NCBI GenBank assembly: GCA_035772405.1
Contig: JAYKKM010000307.1
Span: forward strand, 560,501 to 624,500
Reading direction: 5' to 3'
DNA from: Chrysogorgia sp. JL179-B06
Lineage: Eukaryota > Cnidaria > Anthozoa > Scleralcyonacea > Chrysogorgiidae
DNA: 64,000 nucleotides
Numbering within the stretch: position 1 is the stretch's first letter; every line of letters starts with the position of its first letter. The notes under the pieces are model-generated. The model was not told where the DNA came from. It worked only from the letters and a program-made list of their open reading frames with translations, and did no database searches. This document shows, piece after piece, positions 48,130 through 60,489 of this stretch. The translations under genes were made by a program, and so were the position numbers.

Positions 48130-49585
48130 TGTTTATTCAGAAATTCAACAACAGCAGACGAGGTAGACCTACTTTTTCTTTTTTTCTTCTTTCTATCCTC
48201 TTCTTTTTCTTCTTCGTGCTAGCCCGCGTGGCAGGCGTTACGTTTGGGGGGGTGGGCGGAATTGGGGGGGTGGCGGAAAATGGAGAGGCGAAAGTAACGC
48301 CTGCCAAAATCCTATTCATAAAAGCGTACAAACTTAATTAGCATGATTGACATTGTTTACTTAGCAGTTCGCAAAACAACCAATAAAACGATGTGTACTA
48401 ATTAAGCTTCACTAAATAAATAAAACATTGCAAATAGGAGAGGTCTTTTGTTGCGCGATATATTAAAAGTGATATTAAACATAACTTCGAAACAAATTGT
48501 GAGATCTCGATCGCGAAGGACCTAAAAGTGCCGCTGCTCCAAGAGACTATTGACTATCGACTATCTAGGCTCTCAAGCGGACAAATGGCAAGACAACTAG
48601 ACGAAGTTGGTCTATCGTTATTCGTCTTATGAAGGGTTAACATTGCCTGATCACAAACGCTAACATGTGGAGTATCAAACTTTTCCAAATGCGGTAGGCA
48701 AAATAGCCACGACATCACGAACGTGGCTGTTCGGGCTTAAGATTAATTTCATATGGAAATACCAACGCTACCTCATTCCTTTGATGTATTGGGCAAGTTT
48801 GACAGTTTATTTACATAAGACGCGAATGTTTACATAAGACTCGAACGAACCAATGGGAATTTAGCCGATACTTTTGGTGGAGTTTGTACGCTTTTATGAA
48901 TAGGATTTTGGCAGGCGTTACTTTCGCCTTCCCATTTTCCGCCCTGCCCCCAATTCCGCCTGCTCCCCCAAACTATCTTCGTGCTGACTGGTGATGTCAT
49001 CCCCATTGCCATTGGTATCTCTTTCTTGCACTGAACCTTTCATACTATTCATTGTGCAGACTGGTGCAACATTTGGACTCTTACCCATAACATTTTCCAT
49101 GAGATCGTAGAACTCCCATACCTTTAGGTCACTTCCAGATTGGTTATTATGAAACTTTACTTCTTTGTACTTCTGTTCAAGCTTTTCCACTTGCTTTAGC
49201 ACTGCTCACCAGTGGTAAAAACACCACCACCCTCGACTACATCGTTAAACTTATTCGCAATTCGACTCCATATTGCCTTTCTTAATACACCAGTGTGAAA
49301 CAGTTTGTCGCTTTCTTTTCTTATAGAAATCAGTAATTTAACATTAGGAGTTGTCCATTTCGTTAATATTGTTACAGGGTCGGAAGACTCGAACGATTGA
49401 CCTGAAAAAATAAAATGGCATGTTTAGCTCATTTTGAAGATTTCCTTGGATATTCAGACGAATAAGAAAAAATGTAATACTCTATTTCTTCATTTAAATT
49501 GTACTACACATAACTTTTCCTGTATATTTAGGACTTTAAGAACAATGCAACAAGCCAGATCTTACCTTCCATACTGTCCGCCATT
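48130..49585 (-). pseudogene. Harbinger Myb/SANT-like partner gene, broken by a MITE
   Basis: A first mini-exon near 49585-49565 encodes MADSMEG and ends at GAAG|GTAAGA. The next exon (about 49402-48985) has a trihelix (ILTKWTTPNVKLLISIRKES, KAIWSRIANKFNDV, then KYKEVKFHNNQSG) with a frameshift near 49203. The gene is cut at 48985 by a 756-bp foldback insertion. The tail resumes at about 48211-48137 with a basic KKKKRIERRKKEK stretch. Such proteins help Harbinger transposases bind DNA. Confidence 0.65.
48221..48976. mobile_element. MITE of 756 bp with long inverted ends and 9-bp target duplication
   Basis: Flanked by CTTCGTGCT at 48212-48220 and 48977-48985. The sub-terminal regions (about 48240-48345 and 48890-48973) are inverted copies of about 90 bp, containing GGCGAAAGTAACGCCTGCC and AATCCTATTCATAAAAGCGT. 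No gene inside. The 9-bp duplication would fit a Mutator-like origin. Confidence 0.75.
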
Positions 49586-49589
49586 TTTG

Positions 49590-52290
49590 TTTTCTTTCAA
49601 GGTGGGAAATCTGGTCAGAATGGACCACCTTTTGATTAGGCCCAAATTTTCTGGTTCGACCGGCCCCAATCCCCAAGCGTTTCGTATTCCATTTAAAAAT
49701 AAGACCGGTCTGACCGATCTGACCGTGTAAATGGAAAGCCCTCTAAGTTTGTAAAGAAATACAAAATTTCATTTGAAGACCTAGCGTTTGTCCTAAATTT
49801 TATCCACCATCCAGATAACACAGTTCCTTCTTCGCACAGAATGGCTTCGTGTGATGACACTACTCATTGTAGAACGTTGTCAGTCTATAGCACAGGCTCT
49901 AAAAAAAGAGTGAAAGTTTTTAGAGGCCATCTGCTGTCTCATTTCCAACATTCGCTAAGCACTGGCTGCTTGAAGAGACGGCTTAATGTAAAGACCATTG
50001 TGAAACATGCAACAAATGCTTAGAAAGATACCTTTTATTGGTCAACAACAGTGATTTACCAGAAACAAGAAAGGCCCACTACCAAAAACTGCTTGATAAT
50101 ATCAAGACAAAGACACAGACATACATAGCTCATCTCGTTTGCAGCAAGTATCAGAAGCAGCAATTTTTGAAAGCTATAAACGAGTCTGGTCCTGGCCACA
50201 CAATTGCAGTCTGACTATATGATGAAACTTTTGATACAGAATTTTCACAAACCACAAAAGGATTGGTATGCCAAAAAGGGAGTTTCTGTTCATGGATATA
50301 CGTATGTTCTTCTTTCGATGTGATAAATCTTCAGAAATTCAGATTGAAATCCATGACATCATTATGGTTGCAGACAGTGTGACTTAGTACTTGAGTTGCA
50401 TATTTGACTTTCATTTTTGTAAAACCATACAACATATTGACAAAGTACTGCCCTTTTCATACATACCCCTGACGTCATTTCAGCTAGCTACTTTATCTCC
50501 AAAATGAAAATTATAGTTAATCAGATTGTTTCTTACTGCTTTGATAAGGTGTGGTTGGTCCAACAAATAAACAAGCTTTACCCCATTGTGGAAGAACCAT
50601 GGCTGTGTTGGAAGAACCATTGGTGATACCATGAGCCATGAAGACAAAAGAGCAGATGTAGCAACAAGTTTACTTCGTTGACCATTGCCAAAATCGTCTA
50701 CACCAACACTTCATCTCTGGCTGCATCATACAAAAGGCTTGTTTTCAAAGATACCTCATCCATATAAATTGTGCATGGCTTGCTGGATTCACTCATGACT
50801 TTCACTTTGCTGGCTGCAATAGTCCAGGAGATTTTGGTAACCCCGAAACCCATTTTAAAAGACTGCTCTTCGAAGGTCGGTAAAAGAATATGGAAACCAA
50901 CCTATATGCTTTCCCACTGATGTGGTACAGTGACAAAGCAAAAGCTTTGATATCTGGTGCATATCTTTGTTCTATTTTAACTTCAATGAAATTGACAATC
51001 CTCTCGTACCATTGTTCTCAATGCCACTAATGCTGTCTCCTTGTTTACATTTGTTTGTTTTTTCTTTTTCATGTTTAACGTCTGTCGAAGTCGTGACAGC
51101 CATTTTCTCTGGCACATAATTGCCAGTTTCTGATACACTTTTGTTCGTGTTCCCTGAGAGTCTTTTGTAAGTTTGACATTCAACATGGCGGCATGTCTGT
51201 GGCTCTGGAGAATGGATAATGCCTATCAAATTATGAATGTTTTATTCTTTTGCAATGTACAGTACCATGGCATAGCAGTTATTGTAATTGTTCTAAAATC
51301 AATACCTTGATCAATTTCATCAGTTGCTATTACTTCAAGGTCATCCATTGTTTCATGTTGGTTACATGTTGGTTACAGGTAGGTGCAGGGCGACGATCTA
51401 TAGTAGTAAAATATCATAATTATATGATCTACCTTTAAAATCATTTCCATAGCAGCTATTGTTATTTGGTGGGAACCCCTAGTTTGTATAGGTAGGGTAC
51501 AGTACATGTGTACATGTATATCAGTTACAACAAGGGCCATTAGAGTAATATTCATAAATAACGAATACCACTGTCACTTTCATCTGTTGCTAAATATTCT
51601 ATTATTGCCTTGTTTAATGTTGGTGGAAGAGCAGAATCTGGAATTACAAGTTACAGTATAATATATAGCAATGTGAACACTGAACAATAATGTAAACATT
51701 GTATCCAAAATATGAAAGGTCATTAAGATATTTACCCCAGTTATTTTACGAATGGTGAATACCTTTTGTCAGTTTCATCAGTTGCTGCTCTTTCTGTGAT
51801 GTCAAAAAGCCACCTTAATGGGTTAATGTGCCTTTAATAATGGATTAATCGTGATTACCTTGATCAGTTACAATTCCTTGAAGATGCATGTAGTTCACTA
51901 TGATCTTGTCTGGTGTCACTGTATGTGAATTACAATCAGAGTCTAGTAATTAGATAACGTATTGAATGTGATAAAATATTTACACATGTCAAGGAGATAT
52001 TCATAATAATTATTGCTCATTAGTGTCACTGCACCTTGTATTATTTCATCAGCTGAACTAGTTTAGTATGTACCATTACCTTCGTCGTTTCAGAATTCAG
52101 CTGATATGGAGAATGCATAGTGGCATACCTTTCAATTCATTTCTTATGTATGTATTACAAATGTATGGTTTGAAACAACACACCTTTTGCCTTGCGAGTG
52201 TATCATACTGTGCGTATCATATTCTAAAAATCGAGCTTGTGTCGTGCACTCCAAGAATTTTTTAAATTATTATTTTTAAATTTAAACTTA
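49590..52290. other. Unassigned region
   Basis: Several short open frames (for example 50972-51229 minus and 49841-50023 plus) show no recognisable family. Occasional coding-like stretches around 49800-50300 may be decayed transposon genes. Nothing firm to report. Confidence 0.3.
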
Positions 52291-52292
52291 GA

Positions 52293-52740
52293 ATGTTTCT
52301 GGAGGTACCTGTGAGTATTATAAATGACTGTCCGTTTAATATGCTAATTGTTGGAATGACAGTGTGTGGCAAGACATACTATCTGCTAGACACATTACAA
52401 AAACAATACAAACGTAAATTCGACTAGATCGTCTTTGTATGCCCTACTTTCGAATGGAACAAAGCGTACCAAGAGTGGAGATATACACACACGATCCTGA
52501 CTTTATCACAATAGACTGCAATCAGGATAACGGTGACACTGGTCTTATGCACGTTACAGAGACCTTTAAAGGTAGTAATACCTTGATTATATTAGACGAT
52601 TGTGCAAGTGGACAGGATGATAATAGTAGAATTAGTCAATTAATCAATCTAGCTTTTAGCACACAGCAATTTGGATTGTCCACCATTGTGATCACAGAAC
52701 AGTTGACGTCAATAAACCATATAATAGAGAAAACATTAGT
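52293..52740 (+). pseudogene. Decayed Polinton-type packaging ATPase
   Basis: The frame opens at ATG 52293 with a CPFNMLIVG start and a Walker A motif GMTVCGKTY. It hits an in-frame TAG near 52424, shifts frame near 52490, and then shows the Walker B region TLIILDDCASGQDD and the GLSTIVITEQLTSI segment. It is clearly related to, but diverged from, the ATPase at 28293-28892. It is followed by remains of the same partner gene, so it is a fragment of a second Polinton-type element. Confidence 0.85.
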
Positions 52741-52789
52741 AAGCTTGTCACTTTGAAACTTTATATTGTCCAAGCAAAAGTGATATGAA

Positions 52790-53370
52790 AACGGTCACGG
52801 ATGATAGTATGTAGGTGATAGTAGGCAGGTAGGCAGATAGATTAATAGCAAGCTACATTGCAGCAATTACTGAATTGAGTAACTTTTACAAATGTCCTGG
52901 CCCAGTTTGACCCTCTGTGATCTACATGTGAGAAAGGATACAATCCAATTGATGATATACTATGTGGAAAATCCTTGTGTTTCAATTTCCTGACGAACGT
53001 AGCATGATCGATAAGATCAAATGCCTTATGGTAGTCAAACAGTAGAATCCGCTCTGATGAACTTGTACCATCAGTTCCTTTTAGCCATGATGGTAGAAGA
53101 CCCTGAAATTGATTAGGGTCAATCGACTTTACTACAGACTTTACTATCGGCTACCACAAATTCTTCGGCAACTTTGGAAAGAGATGTAGTAAGTGACATT
53201 GGACGGAGTTCCTTCTTTGTGTCTTTAACTTGTTTGACTTTGAGAAGTGGAAGTATTCCAAAGAGGAAGTACTCTCAATTGTGAACACGTTAAATATAGA
53301 ACCATAAATATACATGACTAGATCATGTTGAGGCATCCATACGACTACAAAATTGTTGTTCTGCAATAAA
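52790..53370 (-). mobile_element. LINE reverse-transcriptase fragment inserted between Polinton gene remnants
   Basis: The minus strand encodes SSERILLFDYHKAFDLIDHA, reverse transcriptase motif A with KAFD, plus flanking VRKLK-type sequence, near 53070-52970. It separates the ATPase remnant from the partner-gene remnant. Ends are not clear. Confidence 0.55.
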
Positions 53371-53383
53371 GCTTAGATTATTA

Positions 53384-53685
53384 ATGGTAAAACGCAAAAC
53401 TGAAGAGGAGCCTGCTATCAAAGCACTAGTTAAGGCACTCCAAACCATCGACAATGCAGTAATCCGCAATGACAAGACTGTTGATGACATCAATGTCATC
53501 AAAATAGTTGAGTTAATTAGATTATCTGGCAATGGTGAGATAAGTCAATCTAAAGGATACATTAAAAAAGCATCTGCAAAGGTCAGCAACAAGATCTACT
53601 CTGAACATGAATTGAAAAGAATGGAAATGGCAAACGCTTTTCTCACTGATCTGTTTATCGGCATGATCACCGTGTACCGGTCACA
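53384..53685 (+). pseudogene. Decayed ATPase-linked partner gene of the second Polinton fragment
   Basis: The frame encodes LIRLSGNGEISQSKGYIKKA and KMEMANAFLTDLFIGM-like sequence, aligning by eye with the middle of the 162-aa protein at 28896-29384 (NDGEIKKNEAYIRKA and FLCDMFLSKF). It is cut at about 53685 by C-rich repetitive sequence, and the C-terminal hydrophobic domain is missing. Confidence 0.7.
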
Positions 53686-54400
53686 GGAAATTCGCTCCCC
53701 TCCTGGGGGCGAATTTCCTAGGAATTTCTCCCCCCTGGGGGCTAATTTCATAGAATATTCGCCCCCCTCTAGGAAATTTGCCCCCCCCCCTCAATTTCGT
53801 TTTGAAATTAAACTTCTCAAGAACATTATTACCAGAAAATAGTTCTTAAAATAACGATTTTGTCGTAGTGACAAAATTAAATATTGCTTTGGAAAATGCA
53901 TTCATGAAGGTGAATAGCAATGTTGGATAGTTCTTAAAAGAAGTGTTCAAAACTTAGCAGAGTCAGAGTTAAGAAAAAAGTGGAGAAAAACATTTAAACT
54001 AAAAAAGAAGGATAAGATAATGCATTTCTGCAGACGATTTATCAACAAAACAGAGCAGGTATTTATACGATAAATGTTGAATAACGTCACCTTAGTGACG
54101 CTATATTTAACAACATACTAAAAACAAAACCCATGCACATTAGGAGAAAGATGTTTTCCAATCGCTGAGTCACAACTGACAACTGGTCACAATTGGCTCG
54201 CTTCGACATTGCCGTTTTGGCTGCTGACGAGTGGTCTAATAGTTTTATTTCGAATGACAGAAGACGTGTTGTTACCACATATTGACGGCAAGTGGATTCC
54301 GATTCATGCGACTAAAGAGGAGGGCGAAATTCCTAAAGGGGGCGATATTCCTAGGAAACGTGTCCCCCGGGAGTGTGGATTTCCTTGGGACACCGGACAC
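53684..54400. repeat. C/G-rich short repeats, probable insertion
   Basis: Repeats of a GGGGGCGAATTTCCTAGGAA-like unit in both orientations occur at 53690-53790 and again at 54318-54370. They appear to bracket a roughly 600-bp AT-richer stretch. The edges (GGTCACAGG and GGACACCGG) are only loosely inverted, so the type of element is uncertain. Confidence 0.45.
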
Positions 54401-54865
54401 AGACTACGTCATACGCCTCATCAAAGTTATTTTTTCAGGATTCAGAAGCACAACAGGATCCAAAAAAACCTATTACATAACCCAGATAAAACTGTAGTCC
54501 TAACCCTGAAATAAAGAAATACTAACTAGGCTTCTAAACTCAATGATGCAATATTCTGTGTTCCAGCACAACGTGAGCTGACCTGTTTATCAGTAAGTTC
54601 TCAAAACTTGTTGGGTGTATTGGACGAGTTGAAAAAAGATAAGCTATTGAAAAAAGACGTTGAAGCATCATTGCAACCGTAACGCCATACCCACCTTTCT
54701 TGGGTTTGCTATCGGGTGGTATCATAACGTCCAAACATATCCAGAACTATTATTCTAAAAAGGGTCGCAACATGTCAACTATTGAAAGTGTGCATGGTGA
54801 TCAACAAATCAACTAATTTGCATAACAGCTAGCGACAATCGGCAGGAATGTTAGATCTGTACTAG

Positions 54866-55665
54866 AAATACGTATACGCAACAACCCCTCGCCCAATTGC
54901 TGTTTGAAACTTACAGTACAGTACTTCTTTTGGTTCTAAATTACTTGAATTGGATAATAGCCACTTCATTTGCCAAACTAAATAAATTTTCAGTGGACAA
55001 TATCTCTCAGCTTTGTATTGTCTGAATTTAACTGTTTCATAGGACATCAAAATAAATACATGCAGTCCAAACTTTTTAATTTTTGAGTGCAGCAACAGAA
55101 TAGTGGGGGTCTACTGCTGTTTCTACCATCAATCACTAAGAAAGAAATTACTTTTATCACAATATTGATGACTCACGAAATAATCAATGCAGTATTTAGT
55201 AACAGTAAGTTGATAATTCTACCCACATTCGACTACTGTGATGTGGAGCTGGCAGGAATATGGATAACTAAATATTGATGGTCATAGTCAGAGGTCTCTA
55301 GGCATGTCAGGGAAACTGATCTTTCCTAAGTCGGGACTTGAAACTGATTGGTTAATAGAAATCCCAAGTTTTGTACCTCTTGTATTAGAAGCAAGTTACA
55401 TTGTGTAATAAATTCCATAGCATTTTAACATCATATCTACCACTAAAGAGCTATTTTCCATGTTTCAATTAATCTGTTCATACATGTTATAGCACCATTA
55501 TCTATTGCCAAATATATGTGAAGGATATACAACTTTTGAGTTAAAATTAGTTTTTGTAACATTGTACTGTACATTGATGAATATGTGTTGAAATTTGTAA
55601 CAACTGTAATTTGTTAGAAAACAAGACCCCGGCTATCCTGTATAAATATTATTGTATTATTATTG

Positions 55666-55696
<31 letters not shown>

Positions 55697-57474
55697 ACTA
55701 CTAATAATAATGCATTGACAATAATACTACTAATAATAATGCCTAATGCAGATTGCAGATACCATATTTGCCATGTAACAAAGCATATATATGGCATTGT
55801 GTACTATAGTACTATAGATGGAGTACTGTAAACACAGATTATATATGGAATACATGCCAGTATACAAAACATGGACGTCAAGATCATATCGTCAGAAACA
55901 TAATATTCCTGGTTGAAAAAATTATAACCTTCTTATTGTCAGTGATGGCATGTAACCATTGAGCCATCGAGATTCAGATGGAGAGGTTACAATGATGTAC
56001 TGGTTCTAATGATATATGTACTGCCTATGCACAGCAGTTACTATATATATATATATATCAGTAATGATTGGGTGTGTTAATATATATACACTGCTGTTAT
56101 ATCAATAGAATCAGTACATCAGTTACTTCACTTGCCATCTGAGTCTTGGTTGCTCAATGGTCAGAGCATCTCACTGGAAATCAGAAAGTTATCCCTGTCT
56201 GGGACACAGAATAATTTTTCTGAGGATATGAGCTTGATCCATGTACATGTACTGTATCTTCTGTTTCCCCCCGAGCTCTCCCTTATTCACTACAGCAGTG
56301 TATATATATTAACACTGACAAGTATACAGTAATGCTTGTTTATTGCTACAAAATTGTAGGCCAGGCCTAGGTCATATAAACACAGCAATAGTATGCATGT
56401 TTTTTCACCCTAAACTACTGTATATATAGGCTAATTATCAAGCATATAGTATTTATAATTTTAATCAAATAATAAACATACTGTACATGCAATTCCAAAA
56501 TTTGTACTCCCACTTACTATTCCGCAGTATTATATATAACAAATGGTATATATTTTAAACTGCATGGATTTAATTCCAACTGTCAATTCAAAACATTATA
56601 CACCTTCAAATTTTTCAAAATCTCTCTGTTAAATATTTCAAAATGTGTCTATTAGATTTCGGAGCTTGGAGCAAATACACAATACAGTGTACAATTATTT
56701 TAATTATATTAAAATTAGCGAGTCAAGTCAAAAAGTTAAACGATAAAGTTACGCACTGAACTGAAGGTACATAAATGGCTATTCGTACGGTAGCCGTACG
56801 ACGCTATAGTCTATTAGAATTCAACGAAATGCGGGTAAATATCACCAAAATCCTAAACCTAACCCTAATCCTAACCAAAAAACTATGCAGAAAAGGCAAA
56901 TTAAATGCTCAACACAGACCAGTGAGTCGGTGACAATGTACATATTTAATATTACTATTAGTCATGTTTGAGAATACTAATTTATTTACCTTTTACTTGT
57001 GCCTGTCTTTGATTATCTTGTCCTTCAACACTATCAACAATATGAAATCAGCTGATAATGTACTGCATCCAATGATTTTGTGATGGAATGCTGGTTTTTA
57101 TGGCATATATAAACTTTCGCCGTCCGCGAATGGTAGCGAATGGCGGCTTCTTCCGGAAAGCGGTTTGTCGCGCTGGCGTCAATTTAAATTTAAATTACGC
57201 CAAATTTAACGCACCAAAAAACCGTTTCAATTTTTGCATTCGCAATCATGTGACGGTTGCAATTTAAATATTAATTCAAATGCAGAGGCTCAGGTCTACC
57301 AATCAGCTTCTGTCTACGGCATTGGAAAATTTGGCCCTGGTAACGAGATGCGCATGATCGACGACGTTGATCCTGAATATATATATATATATACAAGGAA
57401 ACTGAAAGTGACTCTACATTACGCCTGGAATCCGTGATGAGGGACTAAACGCCGGTCGATATTAGCACCCTCGC
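54866..57474 (-). repeat. Right arm of the large inverted repeat pair
   Basis: The inverse of 5311-9733 without the Tc1/mariner and hAT MITE insertions. It carries instead an extra roughly 450 bp around 55490-55950 that includes an (ATT)n microsatellite (55640-55695). The outer edge is ...TCGATATTAGCACCCTCGC at 57473. It has the same telomere-like CCTAACC repeats (56850-56880) as the left arm. Confidence 0.85.
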
Positions 57475-57665
57475 CCTATACTTATATACTTTCTATGTTA
57501 TTACACCTATTGTTCGTGTTTCATGCTGGGCCCTTAATTTTCATTCCTTCTACATCAACTCTATGAGGCATGATTTATGACATTGCTGGGATCTTGTGAT
57601 GATCTGAACAGGTTTATTCTCATTAGTTTAACTTGGATCTTGTCTTTGCTCGACTATTTTGTAGA

Positions 57666-57747
57666 TATCTGGTACCCATGACATATCAATAATAGAGCAC
57701 AACGGAACGCTTGGTGACGTTATTTGTGAATCAAGTGCTTCTAATGT
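57666..57747 (+). other. Putative single exon of an unidentified gene
   Basis: An acceptor TTTTGTAG precedes, and a donor GTAAGT follows, an 82-bp stretch that stays open and encodes HDISIIEHNGTLGDVICESS. It could be an upstream exon of the P2X7-C-type gene, but no link is proven. Confidence 0.3.
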
Positions 57748-58323
57748 AAGTACAATCTGAAATCCAATCTTGCTAATTAATCTTACCACTTTTATACCAT
57801 AGATAAATAGTCAGTATATATGGTGAGCAGGTAAAGAATGTTTTAAACATTCATTGTGATTATGTGAGTCAATTAATCATACTGATGCATTGGGATTAAC
57901 TATAACTACTGCACTATTGTGAATGATGCTAACATATTGAAGTATTTGGCAGGAATGTTTATAACACTTTGCTTAACTTAATTCCATACATACAAATGAT
58001 GCCCAGCTCATGCAACTGTTCTAACAAAACTTCTCACAACTTTGTCAAAGATATTTAGTGATCAGGGCTTAAAGTGCATATCACCCAATTTTTTTTATTT
58101 GATAAACCAAAAGTATAGATTACTACGAATAAAAAATCGACATAATTTTTTTAAATATACTCTCCCATCACATTTTCCCCCGTGAACAATGCGCAATAAA
58201 CAAATTATGACCGAGCGCGGCGGTTAGGCGGGGACTGGTACCTGTGACGTAGGGCGAGGAAGTCGCATAAACAAACAGAATATATAGTAAGCCTATTTTC
58301 ACTTCTTTGTTGGATTTACTACG

Positions 58324-59314
58324 TTGAAAATGTCTTCAAAGTCTTCAGATTCTGATCCAGCCTCTCTTTCTGATGATGATTCGGAATTTAACTATATTCC
58401 GGGTAAATATAATATTGAAATGGAGATCATGGAAGCTTCTGACAGTGACGACTGTGATATAAATGACCAACAAACGGGGCCGTATTCAAACGAACCCATG
58501 GCAGACGAGCAATGGGCAGCAGAGTACAGACAACGACAAGCGGAGAAAGAACAAATGCTTGCAAGTTTAAAAGATCGTCTTGTGGGAAAGGAAACCCTTA
58601 GTAGTTGGTGAGTCACAAAACTTAATTATTTATATTTTATCTGACAATTGCTCTACAGTACATCTCAACAAATTCAACAATACTCTCATTATAAAACTGT
58701 TGTTGTTGATTGAAATTTTAGGTGCTCTTGTGGTAATTGTTCCATAACCTTCCTACAAAATGCAAACGAGTGCTCGTGTTGTCAAGACATGGAGAAATGT
58801 GTGGAGTCCCTGTCAGATAAATGGGTTCTAGAAGATATGGAAACTGCTCCAAAATGCATAACATTACACCCAGCATTCGCTACAGTATGCCTTGATAGAT
58901 GGTGTCTACGGTTGGCAGCTGGAAAGTACAGAACTATTGATAGAAGTAGTTATCGGCAAACTGGTTCAGAGGAAGCGTAAGTCAATTCTACTCAGAATCA
59001 TTTTTGTTTACTTATAAAAGCCAACTGACATCTACTGTACACAATGTAGCACTCATTGTCAATTGTGGTAGCCTTGAACTACTATACTATATACGTTGTA
59101 TTATAAAACTTAAATTATGTTATTTAAACATATTGATAGGTTTATGAGAAGCCTGGCATATCGACAATTTATACACCTTGTGTATGACCGTGTGGGGAAA
59201 CACAGAATTCCACTTCCAGCATGTGCCTATCATGCAATAAGAAGCAGGTTTCAACTTAAAGACAACAGTGAACATTTTGTTGGCTTTCAAGATGAGTCAG
59301 ACATGGATGACTAA
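58324..59314 (+). CDS. P2X7-C-terminal-domain (ballast domain-like) gene, three exons
   Basis: Exon 1 (58324-58607) is acidic and ends at TTG|GTGAGT. Exon 2 (58722-58976) follows TTTTAG and ends at AAGC|GTAAGT. Exon 3 (59140-59314) follows TTGATAG and ends in TAA. The spliced protein has WCSCGNC, then NECSCCQDMEKC, an ITLHPAF segment, AYRQFIHLVYDRVGKHRIPL and a final SRFQ...FVGFQDE. This is the layout of the Cys-rich intracellular domain of P2X7 receptors, which occurs alone in many invertebrate genes. There is no channel part, and none of the three exons is disrupted. Coordinates give the span including introns. Confidence 0.8.
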
Positions 59315-60063
59315 GTATGTAATAAACTAAACTAAAACTGATTGCTAACAATATAAACAAGCAATAACTTGTAGAAGAACAGTAAAGATTATTGTGTGAG
59401 CAGAGCCTTTTTCCCTGACATAGCTTGTGTACGGCAGCCCTAACAAGGAGTGGGAAAAGAAGCTTTGCTGTGTTCATGTTTGGTTATAAAGTGGGCTCAT
59501 ATTTGGGTAAATACCAACCTAAAATGATCATGTTTTGTGATTGGCTTCACAAAACAATGATGATCAGTGTTTATGACTCGTTCTTTAGAAAGATGATTTC
59601 TTTACTTCATTGTCTTTTATTGTTATGATAAACCAATCACAAAGCCCGTTCATATAGGTTGGTGGCAACCCTCATATTTTGGACATTGGTTTACTTTCAA
59701 AATAAAGCCTTGCACATTAAATCCACACAGTTGATGTTTGAGCGATGTTATTTTAGTGCGATATGAGCCAATCACCAAACAGAAAACATCTTCAAGTTTG
59801 AATTGTGAACATATACGAAATAACATCACTCAACTGGGACTGTACATGATGTGTGCCTTTAATCACTGACATTCAGAGCCTTTTTGTCTCCATGACAATG
59901 TGAGGAAAGGAGGCTCTGTTCACAGGGTTACTCATAGTACTCATACTGTATTTAGAAAAAATGATGAAAACATTTTTTTTTGCAATATTTTGTTTTTGTT
60001 TTCTTCTTTGGTATATTTTGAAAGTATATGCCAAATCTTAAATTGTCTGACTATTGATAGCCT
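59315..60063. other. Spacer between the P2X7-C-type and THAP genes
   Basis: Only short frames of no recognisable family. An imperfect inverted pair (GAGCCTTTTTCCCTGACA near 59402 and CAGAGCCTTTTTGTCTCCAT near 59875) may mark another insertion. Confidence 0.35.
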
Positions 60064-60489
60064 TCATCTATGCTTGCATGTTCTTTGGGCAGTCATGTTC
60101 TTTGCGCAGTCATGTTCTTTTGGGCAGTCATGCCCTCTTGTTGAACTCGAATCAGCACTATCAACCTGCGATTTGCCGCAATCGCTAGTTTCGACAGGAG
60201 TTTTGTATATAGTAGGAACAGCGTCCTTCTTCAATAGCGCACGACTTACAAAAGGCGTTCCAGGTACTGTCATAAATGGACTTTCAAAATCTTCGGATTT
60301 AAAGTGCTCTGAACAAAGCCGGGAGTTTGCTGTTGGCGACCATTTTGCGCGTTTTGTTCGCACAAATGCAACCCAAAGTCGCCGTATTTTCTTGTCCAAA
60401 TCGTTGTCATCTGGAAATTTATGAAGGCCAATACTCTGGGAAGGGTCAGGAAGGTTTGAACAACCACCAGCTACACATCTGTTAGGCAT
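60064..60489 (-). CDS. THAP-domain protein, exon
   Basis: The start is taken at MPNRCVAGGCSN (60489). The THAP zinc finger has C-x4-C at the start, HKFPDD, a Trp-rich stretch, KWSPTANSRLCSEHF with C-x2-H, then the closing Pro and an AVPTIY motif (about residues 1-90). THAP domains bind DNA in a sequence-specific way and are shared by host regulators and P-element or Kolobok transposases. After the domain the frame continues for about 50 residues with repetitive CPKEHDCAKN sequence and stops at 60064. Introns or a truncated gene are possible. Confidence 0.8.
   Translation of the reverse strand: MPNRCVAGGCSNLPDPSQSIGLHKFPDDNDLDKKIRRLWVAFVRTKRAKWSPTANSRLCSEHFKSEDFESPFMTVPGTPFVSRALLKKDAVPTIYKTPVETSDCGKSQVDSADSSSTRGHDCPKEHDCAKNMTAQRTCKHR

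Noticed and set aside
5311..57474. A giant transposon with 2.6-kb terminal repeats as a firm call
   Set aside because: No target duplication at the outer edges and no transposase common to the enclosed DNA. Two opposite insertions of one repeat family explain it equally well, so it is kept only as a finding.
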